The translations under genes and the position numbers were made by a program. The notes under the pieces were generated by a model that was given only the letters and a program-made list of their open reading frames with translations, did not search any database and was not told the DNA's origin. A stretch of DNA of 64,000 nucleotides from Deltaproteobacteria bacterium (lineage in GTDB: Bacteria > Desulfobacterota > Desulfuromonadia > Geobacterales > Geobacteraceae): NCBI GenBank assembly GCA_009668975.1, contig SBEG01000011.1:50485-114484 (forward strand), given 5' to 3'. Positions 36,042-46,122 of this stretch are shown here, one piece after another; the stretch's first letter is position 1; each line of letters opens with the position of its first letter.

Positions 36042-36221
36042 GGGTCTGTTACGGAATAAGTGTAACATTCAGGCGCTCAGATTCGGATTGGATTTGTCAT
36101 TCCCGATTGAGCAAAACCGCTGGCGTAGCAGTGCTGCGTCGAGGTTTTGCGATTGAAGAAACGACAAAGACGACCTGAAGATGAGATGCATCAATTGTGA
36201 CACTTGTTCTGTGACAGGCCC
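36042..36221. mobile_element. MITE-like element, 180 bp
   Basis: Terminal inverted repeats of 26 bp (left begins GGGTCTGTTACGGAATAAG; right is its complement with about 6 mismatches) enclose about 128 bp without a gene. Inside is a second imperfect palindrome around GCAAAACC/GGTTTTGC. Size and shape fit a non-autonomous insertion-sequence derivative. It fills most of the gap between the EF-P-like gene and the helicase gene. Confidence 0.65.
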
Positions 36222-36363
36222 GTAGCTCCGCTGGGGACGTGGTCATCTAGCGGGGTGATGGTTGCGGTGCAAAGAGCCGAGTGAGATGGTGAAAAAAATC
36301 TGGTTCCTTTTTTTTGACGTGGTATAACAGAGGTTCGCTGGAATTACACACGAAGGAACGGTA

Positions 36364-38595
36364 ATGAAACTCATGCACAATCTGAATCCCCGCCAGAAGG
36401 AGGCGGTGCTTCATGGCGAGGGGCCGCTGCTCATCCTGGCGGGCGCCGGTTCGGGCAAGACCCGGGTCATCGTTCACCGGATCGTTCACCTGATCCGTAA
36501 ACAGGGGATTTCCCCCAGGAATATCCTGGCGGTAACCTTTACCAACAAGGCGGCTGCCGAGATGAAGGAGCGGGTGGAAAAGCTCCTGGCCGGCGGTGAG
36601 GTGCCCCTGATCTCGACCTTCCATTCCACCTGCGTCCGTATCCTGCGGCGCGAAATTCACCATCTGGGATACTCTGCCAATTTCGCCATCTACGACGACA
36701 AGGATGCCGAGCGGTTGCTGAAGGACATCATTCGCGAACTGAATCTGGATGAGAAGAAATATCCGTCGCGCATGTTCTCGTCAGCCATCGACGACTGCAA
36801 GAATGCCGGCAAGGGTCCAGAAGATCTGCCGGACGGCGACCCGGTAGTGGATAAGATCGCCCGGGTCTATGCCACCTACCAGGAACGGCTGCGGCGCTGC
36901 AATGCCCTCGATTTCGGCGATCTGATCATGCTGACCGTCAGGCTGTTCGAGGCTCACCCGGAGATCCTCGATCATTACCGGGAGCGCTTCCAGTGGATTT
37001 TGGTGGACGAATACCAGGATACCAACCCGATCCAGTACCGGCTGGTGCGCCTCCTTGCCGGGGAGCGCATGAATCTCTGCGTGGTGGGTGATGACGACCA
37101 GTCCATTTATCGCTGGCGCGGGGCAGATATCCGCAATATCCTCGATTTCGAAAAGGACTTCCCCGGCGTCATGGTGGTGAAGCTGGAGCAGAATTACCGT
37201 TCGACCCAGACGATTCTCACTGCGGCCGGCAAAGTCGTGGAGAAGAACCGGGGCCGCAAGGGCAAGACCCTCTGGACGGAAAACCCCTCCGGCGAACGGA
37301 TCGTGCATCGCCGCCTTGACAACGAACGGGAAGAGGCGCGCTTTGTCACCCGGGAGATTGAGCACTATCTGAACATGGACGGTTCTCCCTCCGACATCGC
37401 CGTTTTCTACCGGACCAATGCCCAGTCCCGCGTGCTGGAGGATGCGCTGATGGGGGCCGGAGTCTCCTACCATATGGTGGGCGGGATGCGCTTCTATGAG
37501 CGGATGGAGATCAAGGATATCCTTGCCTACCTGAAGTCCTTGGACAACCCGGCTGACGAAATTTCCCTCAAGCGGATCATCAATACTCCGCCGCGCGGCA
37601 TCGGCGGTGCCACCTTTGACAAGGTTGCCGACCTGGCCGCCAGTCAGAATATTCCCTTTATCCAGGCTTTGCGTGAGGCTGCGGCGGGAAATCTCCTCTC
37701 CAAAGGCCCCCGCACCAAGCTGGCGGATTTCGTGAATCTCATGGACGGTTTTGCCGACCTGGTAGGTTCACTGCCGTTGCCGGAACTGGCCGCCCGAATC
37801 ATCAAGGATTCCGGCTATGAGGCACGGCTTCAGGAGGAGCGGACCGAGGAGGCCAAGGATCGCCTGGACAACCTTCGGGAGCTTCTGGCCGCCCTGGACG
37901 ATTTTGAGAAGACCGCGCAGGAAAAGGGTCTGTCGGCCTTCCTGGAGCAAGTTGCGCTGATCTCCGACATGGGCCGGGGCGAGCAGAACCGGGAATCGGT
38001 GACGCTCATGACCCTCCATGCCGCCAAAGGTCTCGAATTCCCCCTGGTCTTCATGACCGGGATGGAAGAACGTCTCTTTCCCCATGTGCGGGCCTTGGAA
38101 GATCACGAGCAGATGGAGGAGGAGCGGCGTCTTTGCTATGTGGGCATGACCCGGGCCAGAGAACGGCTCTTTCTGACCAATGCCCGTCGCAGGCACTTCT
38201 ACGGGCAGGAGCAGTTCAATACGCCATCACGGTTTCTTGCGGATATCCCGAAAGAGTTACTGGATATGCAGGAGGATTACCAAGCCGGTTTCGGCTGGGG
38301 CAGTTCCTCAAGCCGAAGCGAGCAGGGGGCAAAACGTGGCTGGGACGAGGTCATGGAATACTCCCGGACGCAGGTTCAGGCCCCTGCTGGTGATGCCTTC
38401 CCAGACAACGAGGTGCAGGTGATTCCCGAGGGTGACGAGATGTACATCGGCATGCGGGTTCGCCACTCCAAGTTTGGTCCTGGAACCATCCGCAAGATCG
38501 AGGGCACGGGAGATAACGCCAAAGTCATCGTCTGGTTCGAATCAGCCGGACCGAAAAAGCTGCTGCTTCGCTTTGCCGGGCTGGAGAGAATCTGA
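36364..38595 (+). CDS. pcrA: UvrD/PcrA-type superfamily 1 DNA helicase
   Basis: A 743-residue 3'-5' helicase. Motif I is A-G-A-G-S-G-K-T near 29-36, motif Ia F-T-N-K-A-A, motif II D-E-Y-Q-D-T-N, motif III G-D-D-D-Q-S-I-Y-R-W-R-G-A, motif IV Q-N-Y-R-S-T, motif V T-L-H-A-A-K-G-L-E-F and motif VI G-M-T-R-A-R-E-R-L. The C-terminal 60 residues (V-R-H-S-K-F-G-P-G-T) form the Tudor-like RNA-polymerase-binding fold of PcrA/UvrD. It acts in nucleotide excision and mismatch repair and in clearing proteins from DNA. An AAGGA site precedes the ATG. Single gene, with its own promoter in the preceding gap. Confidence 0.95.
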   Translation: MKLMHNLNPRQKEAVLHGEGPLLILAGAGSGKTRVIVHRIVHLIRKQGISPRNILAVTFTNKAAAEMKERVEKLLAGGEVPLISTFHSTCVRILRREIHHLGYSANFAIYDDKDAERLLKDIIRELNLDEKKYPSRMFSSAIDDCKNAGKGPEDLPDGDPVVDKIARVYATYQERLRRCNALDFGDLIMLTVRLFEAHPEILDHYRERFQWILVDEYQDTNPIQYRLVRLLAGERMNLCVVGDDDQSIYRWRGADIRNILDFEKDFPGVMVVKLEQNYRSTQTILTAAGKVVEKNRGRKGKTLWTENPSGERIVHRRLDNEREEARFVTREIEHYLNMDGSPSDIAVFYRTNAQSRVLEDALMGAGVSYHMVGGMRFYERMEIKDILAYLKSLDNPADEISLKRIINTPPRGIGGATFDKVADLAASQNIPFIQALREAAAGNLLSKGPRTKLADFVNLMDGFADLVGSLPLPELAARIIKDSGYEARLQEERTEEAKDRLDNLRELLAALDDFEKTAQEKGLSAFLEQVALISDMGRGEQNRESVTLMTLHAAKGLEFPLVFMTGMEERLFPHVRALEDHEQMEEERRLCYVGMTRARERLFLTNARRRHFYGQEQFNTPSRFLADIPKELLDMQEDYQAGFGWGSSSSRSEQGAKRGWDEVMEYSRTQVQAPAGDAFPDNEVQVIPEGDEMYIGMRVRHSKFGPGTIRKIEGTGDNAKVIVWFESAGPKKLLLRFAGLERI

Positions 38596-38750
38596 AACGG
38601 CAATTTTGAGTTATGGGTGTTGAGTTTTGATTTGTCTGATCCTGTTAAGGTTTGGTTGTTGTCATAAGGCCTTCCCGGTTGTCTTTTTTTGTCGATCGTG
38701 ATAGAACAGAACCTTTCGAAATATATGAGAATTCCCTTGATGGAGCAGCT

Positions 38751-39038
38751 ATGAAGATTACCCGTAAAGAGGTGGAGCACGTGGCCCGACTGGCCCGTCT
38801 GGAATTGACCGAAGAGGAAAAGGAGCTGTTCACCGGCCAATTGGACGGCATCCTTGCCTATGTGGATAAACTGAGTGAACTGAATACCGACGGCATTATC
38901 CCGACTTCCCACGCGGTGCCGATGGAAAATGCCTTCCGCGAAGACGTGGTTGTTCCGTCCATCGGTATAGACAATGCCCTCGCCAATGCCCCGGACCGCT
39001 CGGAGAGCTTTTTCCGGGTGCCGAAGGTTATCGAATAA
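38751..39038 (+). CDS. gatC: Asp-tRNA(Asn)/Glu-tRNA(Gln) amidotransferase subunit C
   Basis: A 95-residue protein with the GatC signature V-E-H-V-A-R-L-A-R-L-E-L-T-E-E-E near residue 7, and the P-T-S-H and F-R-E-D-V segments near the middle. GatC clamps GatA to GatB in the enzyme that converts mischarged Glu-tRNA(Gln) or Asp-tRNA(Asn) to the amide form. The ATG at 38751 is preferred over an upstream in-frame extension because a GGAG site lies 7 bp before it and the family starts here. First gene of gatCAB. Confidence 0.93.
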   Translation: MKITRKEVEHVARLARLELTEEEKELFTGQLDGILAYVDKLSELNTDGIIPTSHAVPMENAFREDVVVPSIGIDNALANAPDRSESFFRVPKVIE

Positions 39039-39044
39039 ATGCGG

Positions 39045-39140
39045 TAAAAAGTAAGACGTAAGAGGTTAGATGGTAGACGTCAGACGTAGAAGCTAATGAA
39101 GCTTTACTTCTCACGTCTTACGTTTTACTTCTCACTTTAT
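39045..39140. repeat. GTAAGACGTAAG-type palindromic spacer between gatC and gatA
   Basis: The gap carries AAAAAGTAAGACGTAAGAGG near the left and CTCACGTCTTACGTTTTAC near the right, an imperfect inverted pair, plus a central AGACGTCAGACGTAGA and GCTTTACTTCTC. It looks like a dispersed repeat rather than a regulatory site. Confidence 0.55.
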
Positions 39141-39155
39141 TGGAGATATTTAAGA

Positions 39156-40616
39156 ATGGAATTATACGAACTGACGCTTCACGAACTGCATGAACTTCTG
39201 AAAAAACGGGAAGTTTCCTCCGTCGATGCCACCAAGGCGCTCCTGTCCCGGATCGATGCGGTCGAGGACCGGGTGAAGTCCTTTATCACCGTGACTCCGG
39301 AGGAAGCCCTGAAAAATGCCGAGGAGGCTGACAAGCGGATTGCCTCCGGCGAGATGGATCTGCTGACAGGGATTCCGGTGGCCTTGAAGGACATCTTTCT
39401 GACCAAGGGAATACGCACCACCTGCGCGTCGAAGATCCTGTCCAATTTTATCCCGCCCTATGATGCTACCGCCACGGCGCGGCTCAAGGAGCGGGGCATG
39501 GTTCTCCTGGGTAAACTCAACCAGGACGAATTCGCCATGGGCTCTTCCACGGAGACCAGCTGGTTCGGCAAGACTCGGAATCCCTGGAATCTCGACTGTA
39601 TCCCGGGAGGTTCGTCGGGCGGTTCCGCGGCGGCTATCGCTGCCCAACAGGCGACCGCCACCCTGGGTACCGACACCGGCGGTTCCATCCGCCAGCCGGC
39701 CTGCCACTGCGGCTGCGTGGGGCTGAAGCCTACGTACGGCAGGGTTTCCCGCTATGGGGTGATCGCCTTTGCATCCTCCCTCGATCAGGTCGGGCCGATC
39801 ACCCGCGATGTAACGGACAGCGCCATCATGCTCGGCGCCGTTGCCGGCTATGACCCGCAGGATTCCACCAGCGTCAACATCCCGGTGCCCGATTACCGCA
39901 AGGCTCTAACCGGTGATGTGAAGGGGCTGCGTATCGGTCTGCCCCGTGAATATTTCATCGAGGGTCTTGACCCGGAAGTGAAAAAGGCCATGGACGAGAG
40001 CATCGCCACCTTCCGTTCACTGGGTGCCGAGTTCGTCGAAATGTCCCTGCCGCACACCGATTACGCCATTGCCGTCTACTACCTGGTTGCCACCGCTGAG
40101 GCCAGTTCCAATCTTGCCCGTTATGATGGTGTCCGCTTCGGTCATCGCAATCAGGATGCCCGCGGCCTGCTCGACATGTACATGGTCAGCCGCGACGAGG
40201 GCTTCGGCGCCGAGGTGAAGCGCCGCATCATGCTTGGTACCTATGCCCTTTCCTCCGGCTACTATGATGCCTACTACCTGAAGGCCCAGAAGGCGCGGAC
40301 CCTGATCATGCAGGATTTTATCAAGGCCTTCGAGTCGGTCGATGTCATCCTTACCCCGGTGACTCCGACCCCGGCCTTCCGGATAGGTGAAAAAGCCAAT
40401 GATCCGCTGCAGATGTACCTGTCCGACATCTTCACCATTCCGGTGAACCTTGCCGGTACCTGCGGTATCTCGGTGCCTGCCGGCATCAGCAGCGACGGCC
40501 TCCCGATCGGGCTGCAGCTGATCGGCAAACACTTTGGCGAAGAGACCCTCCTCCGGGCGGCCCATGCATTTGAGCAGGCTACGGAGTGGCATAAACGTAA
40601 AGCTTCAATTGCGTGA
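39156..40616 (+). CDS. gatA: Asp-tRNA(Asn)/Glu-tRNA(Gln) amidotransferase subunit A
   Basis: A 486-residue amidase-signature enzyme that hydrolyses glutamine and channels ammonia to GatB. The Ser-cisSer-Lys triad is visible: Lys in V-A-L-K-D-I-F, Ser in G-G-S-S-G-G-S-A-A, and Ser in G-T-D-T-G-G-S-I-R. Length equals the family norm. ATG 39156 with GGAG about 10 bp before it is chosen; the longer frame starts inside a repeat. It lies 117 bp after gatC and 77 bp before gatB, with repeat-like spacers in both gaps but no strong terminator. Confidence 0.96.
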   Translation: MELYELTLHELHELLKKREVSSVDATKALLSRIDAVEDRVKSFITVTPEEALKNAEEADKRIASGEMDLLTGIPVALKDIFLTKGIRTTCASKILSNFIPPYDATATARLKERGMVLLGKLNQDEFAMGSSTETSWFGKTRNPWNLDCIPGGSSGGSAAAIAAQQATATLGTDTGGSIRQPACHCGCVGLKPTYGRVSRYGVIAFASSLDQVGPITRDVTDSAIMLGAVAGYDPQDSTSVNIPVPDYRKALTGDVKGLRIGLPREYFIEGLDPEVKKAMDESIATFRSLGAEFVEMSLPHTDYAIAVYYLVATAEASSNLARYDGVRFGHRNQDARGLLDMYMVSRDEGFGAEVKRRIMLGTYALSSGYYDAYYLKAQKARTLIMQDFIKAFESVDVILTPVTPTPAFRIGEKANDPLQMYLSDIFTIPVNLAGTCGISVPAGISSDGLPIGLQLIGKHFGEETLLRAAHAFEQATEWHKRKASIA

Positions 40617-40680
40617 GGCGTAAGGTGTGAGGGGAAAAATGCATTGCTCCTCACCCCTCACTTTTCACTCCTCACAGAAT
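40613..40680. repeat. GTGAGGGG/CCCCTCAC palindromic spacer between gatA and gatB
   Basis: GTGTGAGGGG on the left pairs with CCCCTCAC near 40653-40660, with further TCCTCAC copies (ACTCCTCAC) to the right. It is a short hairpin-forming repeat, different from the gatC-gatA one. Confidence 0.55.
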
Positions 40681-40693
40681 TTCGGAGATTCCC

Positions 40694-42133
40694 ATGAAAT
40701 ACCAGGTTGTTATCGGACTGGAAGTCCACGTCCAACTCCTTACCAATACGAAAATTTTCTGCGGCTGTTCCATTCGCTTCGGCGCGGAGCCCAACTCCCA
40801 GACCTGTCCGGTTTGTCTCGGGCTGCCGGGCGCCTTGCCGGTGCTGAACAAAAAGGTTGTTGAATACGCTATCCGCGCCGGGCTTGCCACCAACTGCTCC
40901 ATTACGCAGCGCAATACCTTTGCCCGTAAGAACTATTTTTATCCCGATCTGCCCAAGGGCTACCAGATCAGTCAATTTGACCAGCCCATCTGTGTTGGCG
41001 GACGGTTGGACATCGAGGTGGACGGCGAGACCAAGCCGATCGGCATTACCCGCATCCACATGGAAGAAGATGCCGGCAAGCTGGTGCACCTGGATACCAT
41101 GGAGGCGGGGGAAAAGTCCTATGTGGACCTGAACCGGGCCTGTACGCCGCTCCTCGAGGTGGTTTCGGAACCGGATATGCGCAGCGCCGACGAGGCGGTT
41201 GCCTATCTGAAGAAACTCCATCAGATCGTGACCTATCTCGGTATCTGTGACGGCAACATGGAGGAAGGGAGCTTCCGCTGTGATGCCAACGTCTCCCTGA
41301 TGCCGGTCGGTTCGGATACCTTCGGCACCCGTGCCGAGCTGAAGAACATCAACTCCTTCCGCTTTGTGAAACAGGCCATCGAGTACGAGATCGAGCGGCA
41401 GGCGGAGATTCTCGACGAGGGCGGCAAGGTGGTGCAGGAAACCCGATTGTTCGATCCGGCCAGCGGCACCACCCGCTCCATGCGCGGCAAGGAAGAGGCC
41501 CACGACTACCGTTATTTCCCTGACCCGGACCTGGTGCCGATCGTCATTGCCGAAGACTGGATCGAGGAGGTCAGGAAAGCCCTGCCGGAACTGCCGGATG
41601 CCAAGCGCAAACGTTACCAGGAAGAGCTCGGTCTGCCGGAATACGATGCTGAGGTGCTGGCAGCCGCCCGGGATATCGCCGATTATTTTGACGCCTGCGT
41701 GGCACTTTATCCGCAGCCCAAGCCGATTTCCAACTGGGTGATGGGTGAGCTGCTGCGGGCGCTCAAGGAAGATAACCGGGAGATCGCCGACTGTCCGGTG
41801 ACCCCGGGTCTGCTGACTGAGATGCTCAAGCTGGTGGAAAACGGCACGATCTCCGGCAAGATTGCCAAGACCGTGTTTGACGAGATGTACAAAACCGGCA
41901 AGGCACCGGCGAAGATCGTTGAGGAAAAAGGTCTGGTGCAGGTATCCGATACCGGCGCGATCGAAAAGATCATTGACGAGGTGCTGGCCGCCGATCCCGA
42001 CAAGGTTGCGGACTACCGGGGCGGCAAGGAGAAACTGTTCGGCTTCTTTGTCGGCCAGATCATGAAGGCCAGTAAGGGCAAGGCCAATCCGGCTCTGGTG
42101 AATGAGATCCTGTTGAAGAAACTGCAGGGCTGA
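40694..42133 (+). CDS. gatB: Asp-tRNA(Asn)/Glu-tRNA(Gln) amidotransferase subunit B
   Basis: A 479-residue protein. The N-terminal catalytic cradle has the G-L-E-V-H-V-Q-L start, two Cys pairs of the zinc site (C-G-C-S and C-P-V-C), [10 protein letters not shown] and L-L-E-V-V-S-E-P-D. The helical and tail domains (from about residue 295) bind the tRNA D-loop, ending in a YqeY-like tail. GatB phosphorylates the mischarged residue and accepts ammonia from GatA. Length normal. GGAG precedes the ATG. It closes the gatCAB cluster. Confidence 0.96.
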   Translation: MKYQVVIGLEVHVQLLTNTKIFCGCSIRFGAEPNSQTCPVCLGLPGALPVLNKKVVEYAIRAGLATNCSITQRNTFARKNYFYPDLPKGYQISQFDQPICVGGRLDIEVDGETKPIGITRIHMEEDAGKLVHLDTMEAGEKSYVDLNRACTPLLEVVSEPDMRSADEAVAYLKKLHQIVTYLGICDGNMEEGSFRCDANVSLMPVGSDTFGTRAELKNINSFRFVKQAIEYEIERQAEILDEGGKVVQETRLFDPASGTTRSMRGKEEAHDYRYFPDPDLVPIVIAEDWIEEVRKALPELPDAKRKRYQEELGLPEYDAEVLAAARDIADYFDACVALYPQPKPISNWVMGELLRALKEDNREIADCPVTPGLLTEMLKLVENGTISGKIAKTVFDEMYKTGKAPAKIVEEKGLVQVSDTGAIEKIIDEVLAADPDKVADYRGGKEKLFGFFVGQIMKASKGKANPALVNEILLKKLQG

Positions 42134-42190
42134 GAGACCTTATTCGCTGAATCGGGCCCTGCTTGTGCAGATATACCGGAGGACATCAGT

Positions 42191-42601
42191 ATGCGGACGC
42201 TGCCGGAATTTCCTCTTACGGTTTTCTATGACGGCTCCTGCCGGGTCTGTTCGTCGGAAATGTTCATCTACATGCAAAAGGATCATGGCGGCCGGCTGGA
42301 ATTCGTCGACATCAGCGATCCCGCGTTCAACCCCGCTGATTTCGGCATCAGTCTGGCTGACTTCATTTTTCAGCTGCATGCCATCGACCGGTGCGGAACG
42401 GTCTTCCGGGGGGTCGCTGCCTTTCAGGCGATCTGGCAGGCGTTTCCCGGAGAAACCTGGTTCCGGTTACTTGCCGTACTGACTGATTTGCCCCTGGTCA
42501 GACCGCTTGCTCGTCTAGCCTATCGGATCTTTGCCCGCTTGCGGAGATACCTGCCCAAAAGAAAGGCCGTCTGCCGTATCGGCAGGCGGCCGCCTCGCTA
42601 G
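42191..42601 (+). CDS. DCC-family thiol-disulfide oxidoreductase-like protein (DUF393)
   Basis: A 136-residue protein with the family opening V-F-Y-D-G-S-C-R-V-C near 11-20, where the C-x2-C pair replaces the D-x-x-C-x-x-C thioredoxin-like site, and a central F-R-G-V-A-A-F-Q-A-I-W segment. The function of this family is unproven; disulfide exchange is predicted from the Cys pair. A GGAGG site lies before the ATG. It follows gatB by 57 bp and may be cotranscribed. The 3' end includes a GC-rich hairpin (about 42568-42592). Confidence 0.8.
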   Translation: MRTLPEFPLTVFYDGSCRVCSSEMFIYMQKDHGGRLEFVDISDPAFNPADFGISLADFIFQLHAIDRCGTVFRGVAAFQAIWQAFPGETWFRLLAVLTDLPLVRPLARLAYRIFARLRRYLPKRKAVCRIGRRPPR

Positions 42602-42645
42602 CGCAAGCTAGCTCATTTCTGTCTTCAACCTGACTGCTATTCCCG

Positions 42646-43554
42646 TTATTTCCGCTTGATAAAGGTTCCTTTTTCGTATTCCTCGAAGGCAATCCGCAAT
42701 TCTTCCCGGGTGTTCATGACAATCGGGCCGTACCAGGCAACCGGTTCATTCAGCGGTTTACCGGAAATGAACAGAAAACGCACGCCCCGCTCCCCCGCGG
42801 TTACGCAGATTTCTCCGCCTTCGCGCTCGTAGAGCACCACCGTTTCCGGACCGCAGTTGCATTTCCGGGAAACATCCATCCAGCCGGAGCCCATCATGTC
42901 ATAGGCAAAGGCGTCCCGCCGTTCGTCGAAGTAGCCGTCGCCGTCCAACAGATAAGCAACTGCGGTATGTCCGTCCTTCACCGGGTGACGGAACTCCGTT
43001 GCCGGCGGCACGCTGACATCGAGCATTTCCGGGTCGATGACGATATCGCGGACCGGTCCCTGGACCCCGTTTATCCGGCCGCTGACGATCTTGATCCTGG
43101 TGCCTGAGTCCAGGGTGACCTCCGGAATATCGGCGGCCTTCACATCGCGATAGCGCGGCTCCATCATCTTCTGCGCTGCCGGCAGGTTGGCCCAGAACTG
43201 GAAACCCCACATGGTGCCGGTCGGGCTTTTTTGCGGCATTTCCTGGTGGATAATGCCGCTGCCGGCGGTCATCCACTGCACATCGCCGGCGCCGATCACC
43301 CCGCTGTTGCCCATGCTGTCGCCATGCTCGACCAATCCCTCCAGCACATAGGTGATGGTTTCGATGCCGCGGTGCGGATGCCAGGGGAACCCTGCCAGGT
43401 ATTCCGCCGGATTGGAGGTGTGGAAGTCATCCAGCATCAGGAACGGATCGAAATCGGGCACCTGGGAATAGCCGAAGGCCCTTTTCAGGTGAACTCCGGC
43501 TCCTTCGGTGGTGGGGTTGCTCTTGAGAATACTTTTGATCTTCCGTGTGGTCAT
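42646..43554 (-). CDS. Pirin family protein
   Basis: A 302-residue double-cupin protein. The N-terminal cupin has the metal ligands in F-P-W-H-P-H-R-G (two His) and G-I-I-H-Q-E-M-P (His and Glu), as in pirin and YhhW. Some members are quercetin dioxygenases, others bind regulatory proteins. No signal peptide. The gene is convergent with the DCC gene and divergent from htpX. A weak GGAGG lies before the ATG. Target unknown. Confidence 0.9.
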   Translation of the reverse strand: MTTRKIKSILKSNPTTEGAGVHLKRAFGYSQVPDFDPFLMLDDFHTSNPAEYLAGFPWHPHRGIETITYVLEGLVEHGDSMGNSGVIGAGDVQWMTAGSGIIHQEMPQKSPTGTMWGFQFWANLPAAQKMMEPRYRDVKAADIPEVTLDSGTRIKIVSGRINGVQGPVRDIVIDPEMLDVSVPPATEFRHPVKDGHTAVAYLLDGDGYFDERRDAFAYDMMGSGWMDVSRKCNCGPETVVLYEREGGEICVTAGERGVRFLFISGKPLNEPVAWYGPIVMNTREELRIAFEEYEKGTFIKRK

Positions 43555-43745
43555 GATGGTTCCTCCCGACGTCTCGCTGTTGTTCTGACCTATACTCTAG
43601 AATGCCTGGCCGGTTTGTCAAAGGCTGACCACGAATCCCGTTTTCGGTGGCTGCCCTTGCGGTTTTTTCCGGCAATGCTTATAATGGCGTTGAGGCTGTC
43701 GAGGATAGCTTCAATCTGATGACCGGATAGTCGAGAGGTGGCTTC

Positions 43746-44603
43746 ATGAATACAATGAAAACGACATTTTTATTAACATTGCTGACCGTGCTGCTGGTAA
43801 TGGCCGGTGGCGCCCTTGGCGGACAGAGCGGCATGCTGCTGGCCCTGATTTTTGCCGGAGTGATGAATTTCGTGTCCTACTGGTTTTCCGACAAGATCGT
43901 TCTGGCCATGTATCGGGCAAAAGAGGTTACCGAGCTGGAGAGCCCGGAGTTTTACGGACTTGTCCGTCAGTTGACCATGAAAGCCGGTTTGCCTATGCCG
44001 AAGGTGTACATCATTCCTTCCGAAACGCCGAATGCCTTTGCCACCGGCAGGAACCCGGAACATGCCGCGGTTGCCGCGACCGACGGGATTCTCCGGATTC
44101 TTTCGCGCGAGGAGTTGACGGGGGTTATGGCCCATGAACTTGCCCATGTGAAACACCGCGACATCCTGATCTCCACCATCGCCGCGACCGTGGCCGGCGC
44201 CATTACCTACCTGGCGCAGATGGCGCAGTGGGCCGCTATTTTCGGCGGCGGACGGGACCGGGATGAGGAAGGGGGCGGTATGCTCGGGCTGCTGGTGATG
44301 GCGATTGTCGCCCCGTTGGCCGCGATGCTGATTCAGATGGCGATTTCCCGTTCGCGGGAATACGAGGCGGACAAGGGCGGAGCGGAAATTTCCGGCAACC
44401 CGCTGTACCTGGCGAACGCCCTGCGAAAGCTGGATTCGGCCAACCGGCAGTTGCCGATGCAGGAGGCAACCCCGGCTTCCGCCCACATGTTCATCGTCAA
44501 TCCCCTCAGTGCTGGCGGAATTGCATCGCTCTTTTCCACCCATCCGCCCATGGAAGAACGGGTCAGGAGATTGGAGGAAATGGCGACCGGCCGTCGTTTC
44601 TGA
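43746..44603 (+). CDS. htpX: Membrane zinc metalloprotease HtpX
   Basis: A 285-residue M48 protease. Two hydrophobic helices near the N-terminus (about 5-50) are followed by the zinc motif A-H-E-L-A-H near 135-140, two more helices (about 150-215), and the third ligand in S-R-E-Y-E-A-D. It degrades misfolded membrane proteins at the cytoplasmic face of the inner membrane, often in parallel with FtsH. Length is typical. The gene stands alone, with a strong hairpin 37 bp after its stop. Confidence 0.93.
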   Translation: MNTMKTTFLLTLLTVLLVMAGGALGGQSGMLLALIFAGVMNFVSYWFSDKIVLAMYRAKEVTELESPEFYGLVRQLTMKAGLPMPKVYIIPSETPNAFATGRNPEHAAVAATDGILRILSREELTGVMAHELAHVKHRDILISTIAATVAGAITYLAQMAQWAAIFGGGRDRDEEGGGMLGLLVMAIVAPLAAMLIQMAISRSREYEADKGGAEISGNPLYLANALRKLDSANRQLPMQEATPASAHMFIVNPLSAGGIASLFSTHPPMEERVRRLEEMATGRRF

Positions 44604-44639
44604 TTAAACCCTCACTTCTTGAGCGCTCGCCTTTATGTG

Positions 44640-44672
44640 TCCCGGAAACCCTTTTGCTGAGGGTTTCCGGGA
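44640..44672 (+). terminator. Hairpin after htpX
   Basis: A 13-bp perfect stem (TCCCGGAAACCCT and complement) with a 7-base loop. The downstream sequence has a delayed TTGTCTTTTCTT tract, so termination is likely but not certain. Confidence 0.65.
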
Positions 44673-44714
44673 AGATCCTCGCATGTTGTCTTTTCTTGAA
44701 AATTTCCCGCTGGT

Positions 44715-46076
44715 ATGGAGACCCCCTTGATTAAGAAAAATCCACGGCAAGTTGCCCTTGAAATACTTTTGAACATTGAAACGGAAGATTCCTATGCAGA
44801 TTTCCTAGTTGACCGGGAACTGTCGTCTGACGCAATCCAGGGACCTGATCGGGGTCTGCTGACGGAGCTGGTTTTTGGCGTTTTGAGACGTCGTGGAACA
44901 CTTGATCACATGATAGACTCCTTTGCCAGCCAAAAGGCGGCAAAGCTTGAGCGGGTTGTGGCGATACTTCTGCGGCTTGGACTGTACCAGAGTTTTTACC
45001 TTGACCGGGTTCCCGTTTCCGCGGCGGTGAATGAGACGGTCAAGCTCGCCAAGGTCTTTGTGCCACGTGCCGCCGGATTCATCAATGCCGTGCTGCGTGA
45101 GGCTGATCGTAAGAGAGATCTGATTCCTTGGCCCGACCGGGCTGCCGACCCGGCCGCCTTTCTGGCGGCCCGCTATTCCGAACCCCGCTGGCTAGTGAGG
45201 CAGTGGCTTGCGCAACTCGGAACTGCCGAGGCTGAGAGCCTTGCGGCCGCCATGGTGGAACCGCCGCCTCTGACCATCCGGGTCAATACCTTGAAAATAT
45301 CACGCGACGCCTATGCCGGGCGTCTTGACGCAGAGGGGATTGCCGCACGCTGCAGCGAATTTTCCCCGGTCGGCATCCATATCCTGTCGGCGATTCATCC
45401 GGCGAGATTGCCCGGATTTCAGGACGGCTTGATAACCGTCCAGGACGAGTCTTCTCAGCTGGCGTCCCTTTTTCTTGCTGCGGAACCGGGACAGAGCGTC
45501 CTTGATATCTGTGCTGCTCCCGGGGGTAAAACTACGCATCTTGCCCAGTTGATGGAGAACCGGGGGACAATCCTTGCGTGTGATCTGGATGCCAGAAAGC
45601 TCCGCCGCATCGAGGAAACCGCCATGCGGCTCGGTGTTTCCCTGGTCGAAACCAGGTGTCTCGATGCCTCCCGTCCGCTCTCTGCCCTCGGCGGGCGAAA
45701 ATTCAGCCGGATTCTCGTCGATGCGCCCTGTACCGGACTCGGGGTTATCCGCCGCAATCCCGAGGCCAAGTGGCGACTGACCTCCGCCGATGCCTCCCGC
45801 ATGGCTAGCCTGCAGAGTTCTATCCTGCGCAATGTCGCGGATCATTTGGAGGTAGGAGGCTCTCTGCTCTACTCCACCTGTTCCACCTCTCCTGAGGAAA
45901 ACGAAGGGGTGGTTGATCTTTTCCTTTCGGAACGGCAGGATTATATGATAGAAGACCTAAGGAGTGACTTTCCTCAGTATGCAGATCTATGCAGCGATCG
46001 CGGGATTTTTCGCGGCTGGCCCCACCGGGGCGGGATGGATGGTTTCTGTGCCGCTCGGTTGAAAAGAACAAGGTAA
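44715..46076 (+). CDS. rsmB: 16S rRNA (cytosine-5)-methyltransferase RsmB
   Basis: A 453-residue protein with an N-terminal NusB-like RNA-binding domain (about 10-135) and a Rossmann methyltransferase domain. SAM motif C-A-A-P-G-G-K-T-T-H, catalytic-region D-A-P-C-T-G-L-G and second Cys in Y-S-T-C-S-T-S-P-E-E-N-E are all present. It methylates C967 (E. coli numbering) of 16S rRNA. The start may be the TTG at 44727, which has GGAG 6 bp before it, rather than the ATG at 44715, which has no ribosome-binding site. It is followed by rpe after 46 bp. Confidence 0.93.
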   Translation: METPLIKKNPRQVALEILLNIETEDSYADFLVDRELSSDAIQGPDRGLLTELVFGVLRRRGTLDHMIDSFASQKAAKLERVVAILLRLGLYQSFYLDRVPVSAAVNETVKLAKVFVPRAAGFINAVLREADRKRDLIPWPDRAADPAAFLAARYSEPRWLVRQWLAQLGTAEAESLAAAMVEPPPLTIRVNTLKISRDAYAGRLDAEGIAARCSEFSPVGIHILSAIHPARLPGFQDGLITVQDESSQLASLFLAAEPGQSVLDICAAPGGKTTHLAQLMENRGTILACDLDARKLRRIEETAMRLGVSLVETRCLDASRPLSALGGRKFSRILVDAPCTGLGVIRRNPEAKWRLTSADASRMASLQSSILRNVADHLEVGGSLLYSTCSTSPEENEGVVDLFLSERQDYMIEDLRSDFPQYADLCSDRGIFRGWPHRGGMDGFCAARLKRTR

Positions 46077-46122
46077 GGTTTGAAAACCAAAAACTCAAAA
46101 CTGCATTTTTATAGGGGTTTTT

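Noticed and set aside
36301..36328. Promoter with TATAAC before the helicase gene
   Set aside because: The -10 is good, but TTGACG lies only a few bases away from it and no -35 at proper spacing was found; not annotated.
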